Positions 35,905 to 47,006 are shown, counted from the first letter of the stretch. The stretch: 64,000 nt of DNA from Moniliella sp. 'wahieum' (GCA_003971905.1 RSEE01000006.1:806001-870000), one strand, 5' to 3'. A program made the numbers and translations. Notes: generated by a model from the letters alone, not told the origin.

Positions 35905-36927
35905 TCAGATGGCCATCGACAAGCGCGCGGGACAGGATGCCACGCTCGTCCGTTCAAACACCAAGTCGGCACTCGGCTCCTGTTCCACCTCGCGGTCAAA
36001 AACGCAGCAAAGTGGGTAAGCACATCAGGAAGCACGGCGCGGACGGTGACGGCGGCGGCCTCGGCGTCCAGTGGCAGAGGCGGCTCCACCACCAACGTGA
36101 GCGAGGAGGTAGCAGGGAGCGGGGTCAGGCCGCCCGGCAGAGCGGGAACGGCGAGCGAAGGCCGATTGCGCACAAAATCTCGCGTTGCAAGCAGGTCATC
36201 CCCTTGCCCTGGATGCCACACGCAACAATGTACCCAAACCAACGCAGCCGCCTGCTCCACATTAAATGCGAATCCATGAGAAGTGATGCGGTGCCGGACG
36301 CGGATGCCAATCGAGGTGATTTGTGTGCTCGTCGGTCCAGACGCCAGTGTGGTCGTCGGGCGGGTCGATGGTAGCCAGATGGCGGTCCGCGAGCAGCGCA
36401 CGGAAGACCCGGCACCCGGTCCACGTAACATTTCGCCGACAGGCCCATCGCGCCCAGGTCGAGAATGGGGTAGCCGACCAGCTGGCCCGGACCATGGAAG
36501 GTGATCAGGCCCCCGCGCAGCGTCTGCACATAGTCAGCGCCAATGGCGTGAAAGCGCTCGGTGAGGGCGCTGACCTCGTCGGGGGTCTGGGCATAGGCGC
36601 CCCGCGGCGGCCTTCGGTAAAGACAGGAGTGTGCTGGAGAAGAAACAACGTGTCCTGGCTCGCGCGTTTCTGGGCCTCATGGGCCTCGGGAGAGTTCGGG
36701 TCAACGGAGCGGAGGACAGCGCGGGCGTCGGCGCGGGATTGGACGAGGTACTCCTGGATGCGCAGGCCCAGGTGGTAGGGCACAGGGTAGGGGCTGTATG
36801 CCCAGCGCACCTTGGACAGGGGAGGCGTGTCTTGGCGGCGGCGGCGCGGCGGGTGCGGCGGTGCTGAACCTGCGCATGCCCAGCAGCACCAGCGGCCCCG
36901 ACGGGCGAGGGCTGGGGCAGGGAGCAT
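35905..36927 (-). CDS. LIP2: Octanoyl-[ACP]:protein N-octanoyltransferase (LipB/Lip2), mitochondrial
   Basis: Transfers octanoate from mitochondrial ACP to lipoyl domains, the first step of de novo lipoate synthesis. ATG at 36927 gives MLPAPALARRG; with one indel, RRFSTAAPAAPPPP supplies a targeting signal. Conserved blocks: GLRIQEYLVQSRADA, DTLFLLQHTPVFTEGRR, RGGLITFHGPGQLVGYPILD (the RGG-xxxHGPGQ motif), TGVWTDEH, ITSIGIRVRHRITSHGFAFN and VACGIQGKGMTCL (catalytic Cys). The catalytic Lys expected just before ITSIGI falls on a frame break at ACAAATC (~36317) and cannot be read directly. C-terminus HFAAFFDREVEQEPSADLVF ... ARLSMAI, stop 35907-35905. Frame changes near 36585, 36395, 36317, 36220 and 36010. 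Confidence 0.88.
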
Positions 36928-37127
36928 TGGATGGGATGGGATGCGATGGATTGGATGGGTATTGGCACGCCCGTTGGGAGCGTGAAGACTGGCCAGCCTG
37001 CGAGGAAATCGGTTGCTGCCACTCCCAGCCACCCCAGCCGAAGCAGCCGCCAACCAGCTCGCCAGTCCCCGTCGTCAGCGGAACGGCGCCTCTGTTCCGC
37101 CCCACGAGCTCGCCAGCGTCCACGTTC

Positions 37128-37186
37128 AACGTTCAAGAATCAAGTTCATTAATCATTGGTCAAAGCATGAGTTGTTGAACGTTCAG
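37128..37186. promoter_or_regulatory. Two TTGAACGTT-type sites upstream of LIP2
   Basis: AACGTTCAA at 37128-37136 (preceded by TTC) and TTGAACGTTCAG at 37175-37186, 11 of 12 matches to the palindrome seen before TFB2 and the SUN gene. Confidence 0.4.
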
Positions 37187-38022
37187 TTGAACCAACGCGG
37201 AGCCTCCGCGCCCTCGGCCGCCCACACCCTTCCGGCGCCGCACCACGACCGCCTCTGCAAGCAAGACGGGCGGAGCCTGGCGGAGCTTGTCTCACACCCA
37301 TTGCGCTGCGAATTTGAAGTTGAAGCACGTTCGACCGTTGCCAGCCTGTGGTGACTAGTACCTATAGTGGCTCACCGGTCACACCACCGTTAACGGTCAT
37401 GCGCGTCCGGTGCCTCCGTCTTTCATGTCATCCGTCTCAGGCAACGGCCGCTATGGGAGGCGGGTCTTTGGTCAATCCATCCGTTCCGGCCGGCCTTTGG
37501 CGCATCCCTGCGCCTGCACCCTCCGCTCCCATTTGCCTTCCCACCAAGGTCTTATAGGCGCCCCGGGGCAAACGGAGACAAGACAGGTTAAGATGAACAA
37601 CCCACCGCGGCCTGTGCACTTATACCTCGCCCGCTCCCCCCCGCTTCCTCCTGCCCAATGAAAAGTGCACGCTTCGAGCCCGAAGGAAGTGCCTTATTTC
37701 ATCAAAACATGGTCAGCGGCGAAAGCTACAGAAACAGGACTGCCATTGGCATGGGAAACGTGAACTATAGGGGGCTCGTCCACCGTAGCGCATGACAAAT
37801 GAGAGGAAGGAATAATAAGGGTACGTGCAGGACGAATTATGAATCGCCAACAGGCAGGCGAAGTAACAACCTTGCAGGCCAACAAAAGGGTGTGAGGCAT
37901 GGCACAGGAAAGGATCCAAGGAGGGTGGTCAGGGTGGGAATAACAAAAAAGCAGGAAAGAGCTCTGGGGGAGCGGTCCGTGGCACAAAGTTTAACGATGA
38001 CCCCCAACGTGGAAAACGGGAA

Positions 38023-38036
38023 GGTCAACGTTGACC
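38023..38036. promoter_or_regulatory. Perfect palindrome GGTCAACGTTGACC
   Basis: 14-nt perfect inverted repeat, about 60 nt beyond the KNH-like stop codon. It shares the AACGTT centre with the TTGAACGTTCAA promoter word. It could be a factor-binding site or a short 3' element. Confidence 0.4.
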
Positions 38037-38094
38037 TATGCTTGGGGCTTTTCACCGTTTCTCAGAATAAATCCGAGACCCGATTTAAAGGAGG

Positions 38095-38722
38095 GCAGCA
38101 GCCGCAATGCCAACAACCAGCAACAGCCGCCGAGGCGACGCGCACGTGGGAAGCAGGCGACTTGGACTCGGTGGCAGAGAGCGGAGGCAGCCGACGACGA
38201 TGCCGACGACGACTTGTCAGCCGACGAAGAGGCGGGGCTGCTGGCGGCAGCCGACGAGGCAGCCACCGACGAGGGGGCGAAGCAGCAGCCGAAGTCGCAG
38301 CACTGCTACTTTCCGAGGCAGCGGAGCCCGAGCCGGCACCCGAACCAGCGAGAACAGCCTCCGTGGCACCCGATTGGCCAAGAGCACCAGTCGAGTCAGT
38401 CACATCGAACTGGAGCATCTGCCCGGCGGCGCTGGCAGGAGGGGTGTAGGTGAAGGGCGAAGTGACGCCAGTCTGGGTCTTGAGGATACCCGCGGCACCG
38501 TTCTGGAGAAGTCCGTGTCAGCAATGAGCAAGAGACAAGGCAGAAGAGCAAAGGCATACAGCAAAGGTGTGGACGACGAGGTGAAGGGGGCGGTGCCGTC
38601 GGACCACTGGATCTGCATGGGCACGCCGGTGATGAGGGTGGTGGTGGGGGTGATGACCTGCGGGTTGCCAGCCATGACAGCCACGCGGCGGCGAGGAGAG
38701 CAACAAGAGGGTAGATCTGCAT
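38095..38722 (-). CDS. Secreted Ser-rich GPI-anchored protein (KNH/Kre9-type domain)
   Basis: ATG at 38722 gives the signal peptide MQIYPLVALLAAA, then NPQVITPTTTLITGVPMQIQ and WSDGTAPFT. A 47-nt intron (38513-38559, GTATGC...CTCCAG) is followed by NGAAGILKTQTGVTSPFTYT, PPASAAGQMLQFDVTDSTGA, the beta-sandwich typical of the fungal Ser/Thr-rich GPI-anchored (Kre9/KNH) domain. A Ser/Ala-rich stalk leads to the hydrophobic tail LLLVVGIAAAALL directly before the stop (38097-38095), as expected of a GPI signal. Likely a cell-wall or plasma-membrane surface protein. Frame changes near 38665, 38580, 38300 and 38150. Confidence 0.8.
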
Positions 38723-41700
38723 GGCGAACGGGTGGCCAAGAGCAAAGGAGTTGCAGGGACTAGGGGCGGTGGAGGGGGAAAGGCAGGCGTGGTGGCAGGG
38801 GGCGGAGGGCTTATAAGGAAACGCGGCTAGGGCCAGGCCTAGCCTGGGCTGAGCCTCAGATCTCCGGGCCTCAGTCCTCACTCTGCGTACCACAGCCGGG
38901 TGCCGGCGGCAGCCGCGCCACTGCAGCCAGGCACGCCTGCCCAGGGGCAGTGTGCACCGTCGCAGCGCACGTGTGGCCGCGCGTGGCGGCAGGGCGGCAC
39001 TCTGTGTTCCTCTCGGCATGACCGAACAGCACGCGGCAGGGCGCAGATCGACGGGCGCAGGCAGGGGGGGGACTCAGGCGTCCCGTCCTGCCGTACTCGG
39101 TGCTCAGGCGCTGTGCCCCAGGGCGATCGAAGAGGCCCATGCATCACATGTCACAGTGATGCATTGTGCAGGATGCATGTGACGCGTGATGGTGTATGAC
39201 AAGTGACAGGGCCGATGGGCAGCATGCAGGCAGCATGCAGCAGGCAGCTGCGCACAAACCCTGGCTGCCGCCGGCGCGCAACGCCAGGAGGCTGCACACT
39301 GGGCCAGTGCCCACGCCGGGGAGGCGTAGGAACGCCAAAGGCAAGGCTGGGCACTGCCCCTCTGCGGCCTGGCATATCTCTGGCCAGGCCAGATGCATGT
39401 GGTTGGGACACAGGCCCCTAGCTAGCTGCTGGCTTGCTCGACTTCTAGTTACAAGTTGCTTTACACATGCAACGGGTTCCACGGACTGGCGGACACTTGC
39501 CTGCTCCCTGTGCGGCGCAGCAGCAGCCGCAATGCAAGCCCCACAACCCCCCTGCCGCAGCAGGCGATGCAGACTCCACCGAAAAACAACAGCTACAGCT
39601 CGCGTGCTGCCTCGATTGCGGCAATGGGGCTGATCACGTGCAGATAGCCCTCCGCCAATCATTAATCACTGTGACACACCCTATGCACACAGCTCGGGGA
39701 TATACTATCGCTTGCTGCTATAAACTAAAGAGAGGTGTCGAGCTACAGAGAGTGGAGTGGGCCACACGTATAGTCGAGGAGACAAAAGATTCGTTGGTAC
39801 AGGAAAGAGGTAGGCACGGTTAGCGAGGAGCGGCGCGAAGAAAAGACTGGCAGGAGACAAAGATTATTAAAAGCAACACAAAGGCAGAAAGCAGGGCTGG
39901 GGGAGACAAGGCCCGTCGAACAACGGTCCGGACTAACCCGGAGGGAAGAACACAACAACAGCAGATAGAAGACAACATGTTTTTCGGTTGGTGGATTATC
40001 CACCGTTGCAATGGGGCAAAACCCGCGTACTACTGTGGGTTTGCCTCCCTGGAAAAAAGCCCCCATAGTAGCGAAAAGAACTATACTGTTATGCCTGCAG
40101 AGGTGGGCGAGATAGCTATCTAGGAAGCCATCAGGCTGGATAAGAACCTCTGGCTCCTCAGCTGGTAGGAGAGTTCTTCCATGTACCGCGGTTCTATGGG
40201 GTTCCTCTGTCATAGTTACTCACATTGCAGCAGGAAATGCACAACTGTGGCACGCAGCAACCCACGTCGGGAGAGGGTAATGCAATGCCCTCCCCGGGGT
40301 TAACATCTCATCTAAAGTTCTTTATTATGTATATGACTTCTTCCTTAGAAGATCTTGATATTACCGCCATCTGGTGAGGATTGTCTTCATTTAGTTGACT
40401 GTGTTGTTCACATAGTATGGTTTGTATTCCCCACCTTGCTTCTCGTATAGTCGAACAACGGGGAGTGTGTGTGGTGTCACGTATTGAGACTATGCATTGT
40501 AATGTATGTGTGGTTCCTGTACTGCAATAGGAGTTCTGTCGATACCAATATATGTGGGTCCAAAGGCGACACAGGGAAAACTCTGTGCATGTTGTTACCA
40601 AGGCAGAGAGCTGTCGTCGGTCGCATCCCGATGCTCTGATTTTTCCCTCCCTGCGCTTCTCGGCCGGTGGCGGAGTTGAGCCTCGGGCCTACTACGGAAT
40701 ACAGACGAAACCCAGAATTCACCCAGTGTGGGTGCGAGACACCCAAAAATATCAGTAGTAGAAGGGACACATTCCATCCCAGCCGTATCCCTCTCTTCTT
40801 GGGGGGAAACTGCACAGACTCGGCGCGGATTAGGGATATAAGGCGGTGATAGACTGAGCCACAATTCGAGAAGGATGGGGACACTCTCAGTCGGAGGGAT
40901 GTGGGGTACCATTGCGGAGCCTGGGGCCCGTACCCCACATCTCCTACTTCTCCAACACACGCCATATGGCCACTATACTTCTTGTGCAGTCCTATAGTCA
41001 TCATTGAACTAACACTTTGAGTCTCACTCCTGACTTGATAGCTTGACTGATATATGATACCGATACCAGTTGTGCTTACCTCCGTTACGCGTTACTGTCC
41101 GTTTCACCAATGACTAAACACATTGGGTGGGCTTGGGAAGAGGGGGCCTTGTTGGCGAGAAAAACGGGCATTGACGCACTATAGGGCAATGGTGTGTGAT
41201 AAGTATACTACTACTTCAATCTTCAGTCGTCTGCTTCTTTGGCTGGTGTTGAGTACCCAAAAGAGGCTGTCGCTCTGGCTGCGGGTGGACGAAAAGGCGA
41301 CGATGCAGGCTCTAGGACAATGACCACTTCGCCCCTTCGTGCTCCACCTCTCTGCACCACACATGATTCAGTGGACGTATGGGCCCCACATGCTATAACA
41401 CGGACCATCGCCAGGTTCCGGAGTGGAGCGTGCTCTCCGCCCTCAGGCCCTCCGGACGGACACAATATGGATCAAGCCTTTTTCGCATTTATCGGACGGG
41501 CAGGTAGGTGCATACCATCGGGGACACACACCACAACGTGGCGTTGGCGAGGGATCAAGGCAACGGCTGAACAATAGTGCAGCTAGTGTATTAGACCTTC
41601 AAGAAGTGCTTGCTGTTCCAGGGTCCCATCAGGGCGACACGCACTTGGGGGCCCTCTATGAAGTCCGATTGCTGTCCCAACAGCCCGAGACTCAAGAGGA

Positions 41701-41845
41701 CTCACACTCGATGCACGAAAACGGGAGGTAATGCATAATGGAGGGTGGACTGGCCAGGAAGTGTAGCAATGCGTGAAGGGTATAAACACCATCGTCCCTT
41801 CAATCTCTTCAGTTTTCATCATCCCTTTTTCCCTCTCTGATTACG
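38723..41845. other. Gene-free 3.1-kb region
   Basis: The longest stretch without a supported gene. 38.8-39.4 kb is GC-rich with CTGAGCCTCAG words, GCAGCATGCAGG repeats (39221-39245) and the GTGACGCGTGA motif at 39179-39189. 39.65-41.1 kb is more AT-rich, with CTATAAACTAAAG near 39720 and no recognisable protein in six frames. Some segments look LTR-like (for example a possible TGGTATCGG on the minus strand near 41065), but no paired repeat was found by eye. Confidence 0.5.
39179..39189. promoter_or_regulatory. GTGACGCGTGA motif
   Basis: Second exact copy of the 11-mer; 457 nt upstream of the KNH-like ATG. It follows an imperfect inverted repeat of ATGCATCACATG / CATGTGACGCGTGAT. Confidence 0.4.
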
Positions 41846-42920
41846 ATGGACTCTCTTTTCCATCTCCCACCTCTTCCCTCACCTGCAGAGCTTGCTACTT
41901 GGTCTTCGTTGCTCCCTTTCCAACAGAAGGAACAATGCAAGCCCTTCTTCGCTCAGCCGTCGCCACAGGGGACTTATCCAAGGCCCAAATGGCTTGGAAA
42001 CACATCCAACGGCAAAGCTTGCAGCAGCCTTCGCCCGCCCCCGCCACGCCACTTGCTTCTCATCCATGGAAAGTACCGAGTCTTCCGCTCGTGGCGGTCC
42101 ACACGGGGTCTTCAGCACGATGATCCGCTGGCTTCGAAAGATCCTTCCAAGCGATCAGTGGACCAATCTGGAGAGGAAGGGAACGATTTTGACCTCTAGC
42201 GGCGTATTTAGGACCAGTGAGTGCCAGTTACACCCTTGCAAAACGGCCGAGGTCAGACCGCTCTCCATTTTGCTGCTGCGGGACATGCATCCCTGATCAG
42301 GCTCTTTCTCGCTCAAGGGGCCAATGCGAACGAGGAAGATGCCGATGGCAACCGGGCATTGCACTACGCTTCTGCATGGGGGAGGTAGATGTGATTGACC
42401 TGCTGCTACCGAGGACCAAGCTGGACGCACGCAACCGCGATGGCAGTACTGTTTCCGATGTCGCCTATGACCAAGGCACCTTATCCATTTTGCTCTCTCG
42501 GGCCAAGGGGAGGTACCACGACCTTGGTCCGAGCCCCTGCCTCTGATGGAGGACCCGAAACTGGCTCGGTCGCGATGGCTTCACCCCCCGTTCCCCTGGT
42601 TCCCCTACTCCCATTTCACATCCCTCCGATTGCCCTTGCGCTACCGGGCCCTCAAGTCCCTACCCCCCGCTCCCTCCCCACCCCGCGACTGTGGGGGATT
42701 GGTATGGGCAAATGTCGTGAGGGGGATGCGCCTGCGCCCCGCCTCGATCGATCTGGCTTCCTCCTCCTCATCAGTGGAGACAAGCGAACGTCTTTCCATG
42801 TCATCAACAGCTACCAGTTACATTTTTTCCGACTCGTCCCAATCTCCGCCTGCATTCTTGGATGCGCTGGGCAGTAAAAGATGCTCGTACCCGCGGAGGA
42901 TGGTTGGGCATGCCGAATAG
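41846..42920 (+). CDS. Ankyrin-repeat protein
   Basis: ATG at 41846 gives MDSLFHLPPLPSPAELATWS. In another frame TMQALLRSAVATGDLSKAQM and AWKHIQRQSLQQ, then MIRWLRKILPSDQWTNLERK. The ankyrin repeats are NGRGQTALHFAAAAGHASLI / RLFLAQGANANEEDADGNRA / LHYASAWGEVDVIDLLLPRT / KLDARNRDGSTVSDVAYDQG, about two and a half repeats. The C-terminus is Ser-rich (SIDLASSSSSVETSERLSMS) and ends RRMVGHAE, stop 42920. Ankyrin repeats mediate protein contacts; no catalytic domain is visible, so the function is unknown. Frame changes near 41930, 42120, 42235, 42290, 42385 and 42545. Confidence 0.75.
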
Positions 42921-43043
42921 CAGCCGCACCGCGATCATAGTAACAATGAGGCATGATGCAAAAAAATGGCTCCCAGGAGGGGGGAGGATGCACAGGTAAC
43001 AGGCGGGTGTCGTCCAAGACTGTCGGGGGATAGGGGCATGGGG

Positions 43044-43560
43044 TTAGTAGAACGTCTTGGGCCGGTTCGCGGCAAAGACCGACTTGGCGGCCGACTTGCG
43101 GTGCGGCAAGGGGAACTTGAGGTGAGGCTGGATGAGCTGCTTGATGTAGGGCCGCCGCACGTCTGCTGCCTTTTCAATCTCGGCAATCTTCAGAATATGG
43201 ATCGAGGCAAAGCGGGCACGGTGCCGCGCCGCCATGTCCTGGTACATGTTCTCCACCGCTTCGGCACGGGAAAGGGAACGGTACTCCTTGTACATGTTGT
43301 GCGTGCCCGACCGCGAGTTGTACCGCAGCCACACGCCAAAGTTCTTCACCTTGAGCGGCTTGGCCTCGGCAATCGCTTGCACCGCCACAATCTCTCCCGT
43401 TGACTTTTTCATCTTGCGCAGCTGGCGAACAAAGTACCAGAAACGCGACTTGGCCACGACCGAGTTGGGCGCAAAGATGCGCATGCGGTACAGCTTGGGG
43501 GGGCTCCTTCTCCGTGGGCAGGTGGCGCCCCACAACGAGATACTCAGTGAAGCGGGCCAT
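43044..43560 (-). CDS. RPL20: 60S ribosomal protein eL20 (L18a)
   Basis: Large-subunit ribosomal protein. ATG at 43560 opens [20 protein letters not shown]. The frame then breaks at a run of seven G's (43497-43503; one base missing) and resumes as [100 protein letters not shown], ending [10 protein letters not shown] with TAA 43046-43044. The corrected length of ~173 residues equals yeast Rpl20. No intron in the coding part. Identity certain. Confidence 0.95.
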
Positions 43561-44016
43561 GGCGATGGATGCCTTGAGGCTTGACGAGGAGGCACTGAGA
43601 GGAGAGCAGCCGTCAGAGGTTGGTGAACACGCACTGCTGGGGCCTTGGCTGGGCCGCGGCTCTGGGCCAGAGCGTCGCTCTGGCCAGCAGCACCGAAATA
43701 GTGCCCTTGGCAGGAGGGCAACTGCTAGGGTTGGCTTCCCATCTCTGGCACAGCGCCTGTGTCGACCCAGCGGGGACTGCCGCAGCAGATGAGAGGGGGC
43801 TTCACCGATTACCAGTAGGGTTGTCTTCTTCAGTGCGGGGCCCCGCACTCTGTATCCAGCCCCGTGGGTGTTGTGTTGGTCTGGTGGGCATGCATCAGCT
43901 TGGTCGGTCGTAGGGATCGGTGATCCACTCTGCATTATGGCACCTGTTGGCCTGGCCAAGGGGCGAGAAAACGCGAACTTATACGTGCATGACATGACAG
44001 GGGGAATATGTGCGGT
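43561..44016. other. eL20 promoter / hydrolase 3' flank
   Basis: 456 nt upstream of eL20, after the hydrolase stop. Open frames here are shadows without motifs. No TTGAACGTT or GTGACGCGTGA word was found. Confidence 0.4.
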
Positions 44017-45954
44017 CTACTCTGTCTTTCCCTTCTGGGCAAAGAACTGCTGGATGAGCTGGAGCCCCTGGCCGTGGGGTAGCAACAGCTCACCGTGCGC
44101 CAGCCCTTGACCCACGAACAGCCCGCCGCCTTGGCTGAAATCGCGCATCCCATTCGCGACCAGGTAATCGTAGTTGCTCTTGCAATCCAGGATGGCGTCC
44201 TTCGTTGCGAGCATGATCAGCACTTTGCTCGGGTCGTCGAGCGAAGGGATCTCTTCGGGCCAGAGGATGTTGGAGGACCAATCAAAGTGGCGACAGAGCA
44301 CGTTGGCAGTGCCCACCTCTCGGGCCACAAAGTACCGCATCATCAACGACACTGGGTTGTCGGCACGCCGATACACAAAGTTGAAGCACACATGTGGCAC
44401 CCATAATTGGAAACAGACGGGGTCCACAAGACCACCGCTTGACCAACGTGTTCATCGCCTTGAGTGTCCACGATGCCACAATCGTGCCCCACGAGTGCCC
44501 CAGGATCTCGATCCCTATCCTCGGGTCGGCCCAGCCCTCGCGGCGCATAATATGGTCAAGGTACCCGGTTGTTTCGTGGTGCGCCAATGGACGCAGTAGT
44601 CTCGACTGAAGATCGACATGGAGATTTGATCTTGTAGGGGGATGAGGATCGGGCGGTCCTTAAAGTCTGGCGAGTGGACCAGGAACTGGAGCACCGAGTC
44701 ATACTGTATCAAGCCAATGCCGAGACCGTGGAAAACGACAAGAGGACGGGTGGAGGAGGTTTGGTCCTTGACTGCTTTCTCCGGGCTCCAGCCCGATGGC
44801 CGGTAAATGAGATAGCGCAGGCGCCCTATTTGTTCCTGTTGGAATCCCTGGCGGCGCACCCATGCCACCTCAAGATAGCTCAGAGTGTTGACCACAAGGT
44901 ACAGCAGCAGGGGCCGGGCCACAGTGCGGACGGGATCGATGGTGAGACGCATGACACGATGCATCTTCTCTCCGGTAGCGGGGTCAGTCATGAGCCACTT
45001 TGGATCCCCCCCTCAATCCGAAGGGGAAGACTAAACCCTTGACGCGCCTCAATCAGTTCCCGACAATAGTGGAGAAAGTCCAGCCGGTTGCCACGAATGG
45101 GGTCGTTCCATTCTCCAGGCCTCGCACGCGTTTCGACATGGTCCCATTGTCGCATATCTCGCCTCCGAGGCATCACATCCACCACCCCCGGGCCGCCGAC
45201 CTTGGGGTTCAGACCACGAGGGGGGAGCCGGAGACGCATTGAGGTTGCGAGCATATGGGTCCGGGCCGTTCGCATCCGCCTCAATCTCAGCAAGAGACAT
45301 GCCATACAGCGCCCCGCAAGCCATTGGTCCACGTCTCTTCGGGTCAAATTATTCGGCGGGGGACTCCAGTACCACATACCCTGTCCTTGCGCAAAGGATT
45401 GGGCACGCGGATCGTTGGCGGTCAACAGTCGTCCACAAAGGCTGGCACATAGGACACACGCCGAAGACGCTTCACACGCTCATCTCGCTCGTGCTCCGAC
45501 TTGCTGGCAGCAGGGGTAGGGGTGGGACTAGGGGTGCGGCTGGGTTGGGGGTGGGCTGGAGAACCTCAATGGGCTCCAGCGCATTTGGGTCGAGTCGTTG
45601 ACGAGTGGCAGGGGATACGGCCGAGGCAACGAGCGTTTGGGAAGGATTGGAGATAGAGGTGATGTCGGAATCGAGGGCACGGGACAAGACGTAGCGCAAA
45701 AAGCGACGACCGTATATTGGCCGAGGGCCCGGCTGCTGAATGAGGTGGCAGAGATACTGGTAATAGAGGGAGAATGCGTTTTCGGCGCTGCTATAGACGA
45801 AGAGAGTGAAGGCGAGGTACGGATGCGCCTCGAGTGCACGCGCCACCACGGCTGGAAGCACGATCCAAGGGCTCAGGTAGTGCACAACGTAGAGGATACC
45901 GAACACCCACCAGAACGGGACCTGGACCCAGATGGCAAAGATGACGGAGCGCAT
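44017..45954 (-). CDS. Membrane-anchored fungal alpha/beta hydrolase
   Basis: Predicted serine hydrolase of a fungal alpha/beta-hydrolase group with an N-terminal membrane region; substrate unknown. ATG at 45954 starts MRSVIFAIWVQVPFWWVFGI and LYVVHYLSPWIVLPAVVA (two hydrophobic segments). Then YLCHLIQQPGPRPIYGRRFL, a Pro-rich linker, the LTRRDVDQWLAG and GNRLDFLHYCRELIEARQG blocks, and a further hydrophobic LLLYLVVNTLSYLEVAWV. The hydrolase core has RPLVVFHGLGIGLIQYDSVL (oxyanion HGLG), DRPILIPLQDQISM, ILGHSWGTIVASWTLKA (nucleophile Ser in GHSWG), VDPVCFQLWVPHVCFNFVYR, RHFDWSSNILWPEEIPSLDD, VLIMLATKDAILDCKSNYDY (likely acid Asp) and the His region GQGLAHGELLLP. Stop 44019-44017. Frame changes near 45470, 45320, 45230, 45020, 44595 and 44440. 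Confidence 0.75.
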
Positions 45955-46488
45955 TATGGCGAGGCCCGTGTAGTGGAGCAGGTGGCGCGCACGCCGGCTG
46001 CGCTGGGCGCCATACTGGAATGGGGGCTGTGGCAGGCAGGAGGTGGTGGCGGGGGGCAGCGGAGCGGACAAGTGTCGAGCCCAGCACACTTGCGTGTCGT
46101 GCGAGCAGCCGCAGGAGGGATCATACGCCGTGGCAGGCGAGGCGATCTGCGCGGCGCGCGGAATGCCCCCGGAGGCAAAGGACCCTGCTGCCCAACGGCG
46201 CGGTGCAACCGGCTGCGGATGGCTCCGATCACCGATGGGCGTGCGGCCAACCGCGGGGCAGTCTGATGGGGGCGACGCATGCATGACCCCAGCGATCTGA
46301 GACCCCCAAGGCCGCCAGCCCCAGGGCCAGCGAGTGTGCGACGGCTGCCGACGTCTCGTGCCGAGTCGGCTCAGCGAGCACGCGCACGCCGATCTTTGGC
46401 ATCCGCATGGCACTGACACGCGCCCATCGGCGGCACTACGGAGGCCTCTGAGCCTGCTGAGCCCCTGGGGCCTTCAGGCTCCTCAGGT

Positions 46489-46499
46489 GTGACGCGTGA
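46489..46499. promoter_or_regulatory. GTGACGCGTGA motif, followed by a second ACGCGT
   Basis: Third exact copy of the 11-mer; immediately repeated as GTGACGCGTTA. Two ACGCGT cores side by side are the usual look of MCB-type sites. Confidence 0.45.
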
Positions 46500-46996
46500 C
46501 GCGTTAGGCCCAGGACGCGCGACGGCGACGGTTAGGCGCTTAGGTCTTAGGCGTCCTAGGATGGGATTGGTGGTGGGATGCGGTAGGATGCCGGATGGAT
46601 GGATGGGATTGCGAGACTCTGGACCGTTCGGTAGATATTGCCATTCCCATTGGGATCCACAAACTGCAATCCACTCTGGGATCTTCAGAACTCTCAGTTG
46701 TGGCTCCTTCTTTTGTCCTTTTGGCCACGTCCAGCCCCACACCCGCCGCGCCGTCAGCTGGACACGCTCCCTCCGTCCGCAATGAGAGTGGGAGTGCACC
46801 TAGCTGCCAGCAACCACACCCAGTCAGTTCTCTCTCGAGTTCTACACAGTACTAAGGGGGCACTCCAAACGTAGCACACGGCGCATGGCGGTCGGGGAAC
46901 AGGTCTACTAGGTTCGTCGCCGTCCGCACCACCGCCGACGAAGGGGAGCATCAACAGAAGATGCGAGCACCATCGCAACGTAGCGCGCCAAGGGGG

Positions 46997-47006
46997 TTGA
47001 ACGTTG
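46997..47006. promoter_or_regulatory. TTGAACGTTG site upstream of the deubiquitinase
   Basis: Left nine bases of the TTGAACGTTCAA palindrome, 311 nt before the ATG at 47317; a GACGTTGG follows at 47008. Confidence 0.35.

Larger units (their letters stand above)
36928..38094. other. Intergenic, LIP2 promoter and KNH-like 3' flank
   Basis: Carries GGATGGGATGGG-type repeats at 36928-36962, two TTGAACGTT-type sites at 37128-37136 and 37175-37186 (200-260 nt before the LIP2 start), and a 14-nt palindrome at 38023-38036. No supported gene; the minus frame at 37694-37987 is probably not coding. Confidence 0.5.

Noticed and set aside
39743-40213. Minus-strand frame of 156 residues
   Set aside because: Low-complexity Leu/Ser/Cys-rich second half and no domain; it lies in the AT-richer gene-free block, and neighbouring frames are equally open.
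43174-43995. Long minus-strand open frame covering the eL20 N-terminus
   Set aside because: Only the part from the ATG at 43560 is eL20; the upstream extension is promoter sequence that happens to be open, and the downstream part is out of frame after the G7 run.
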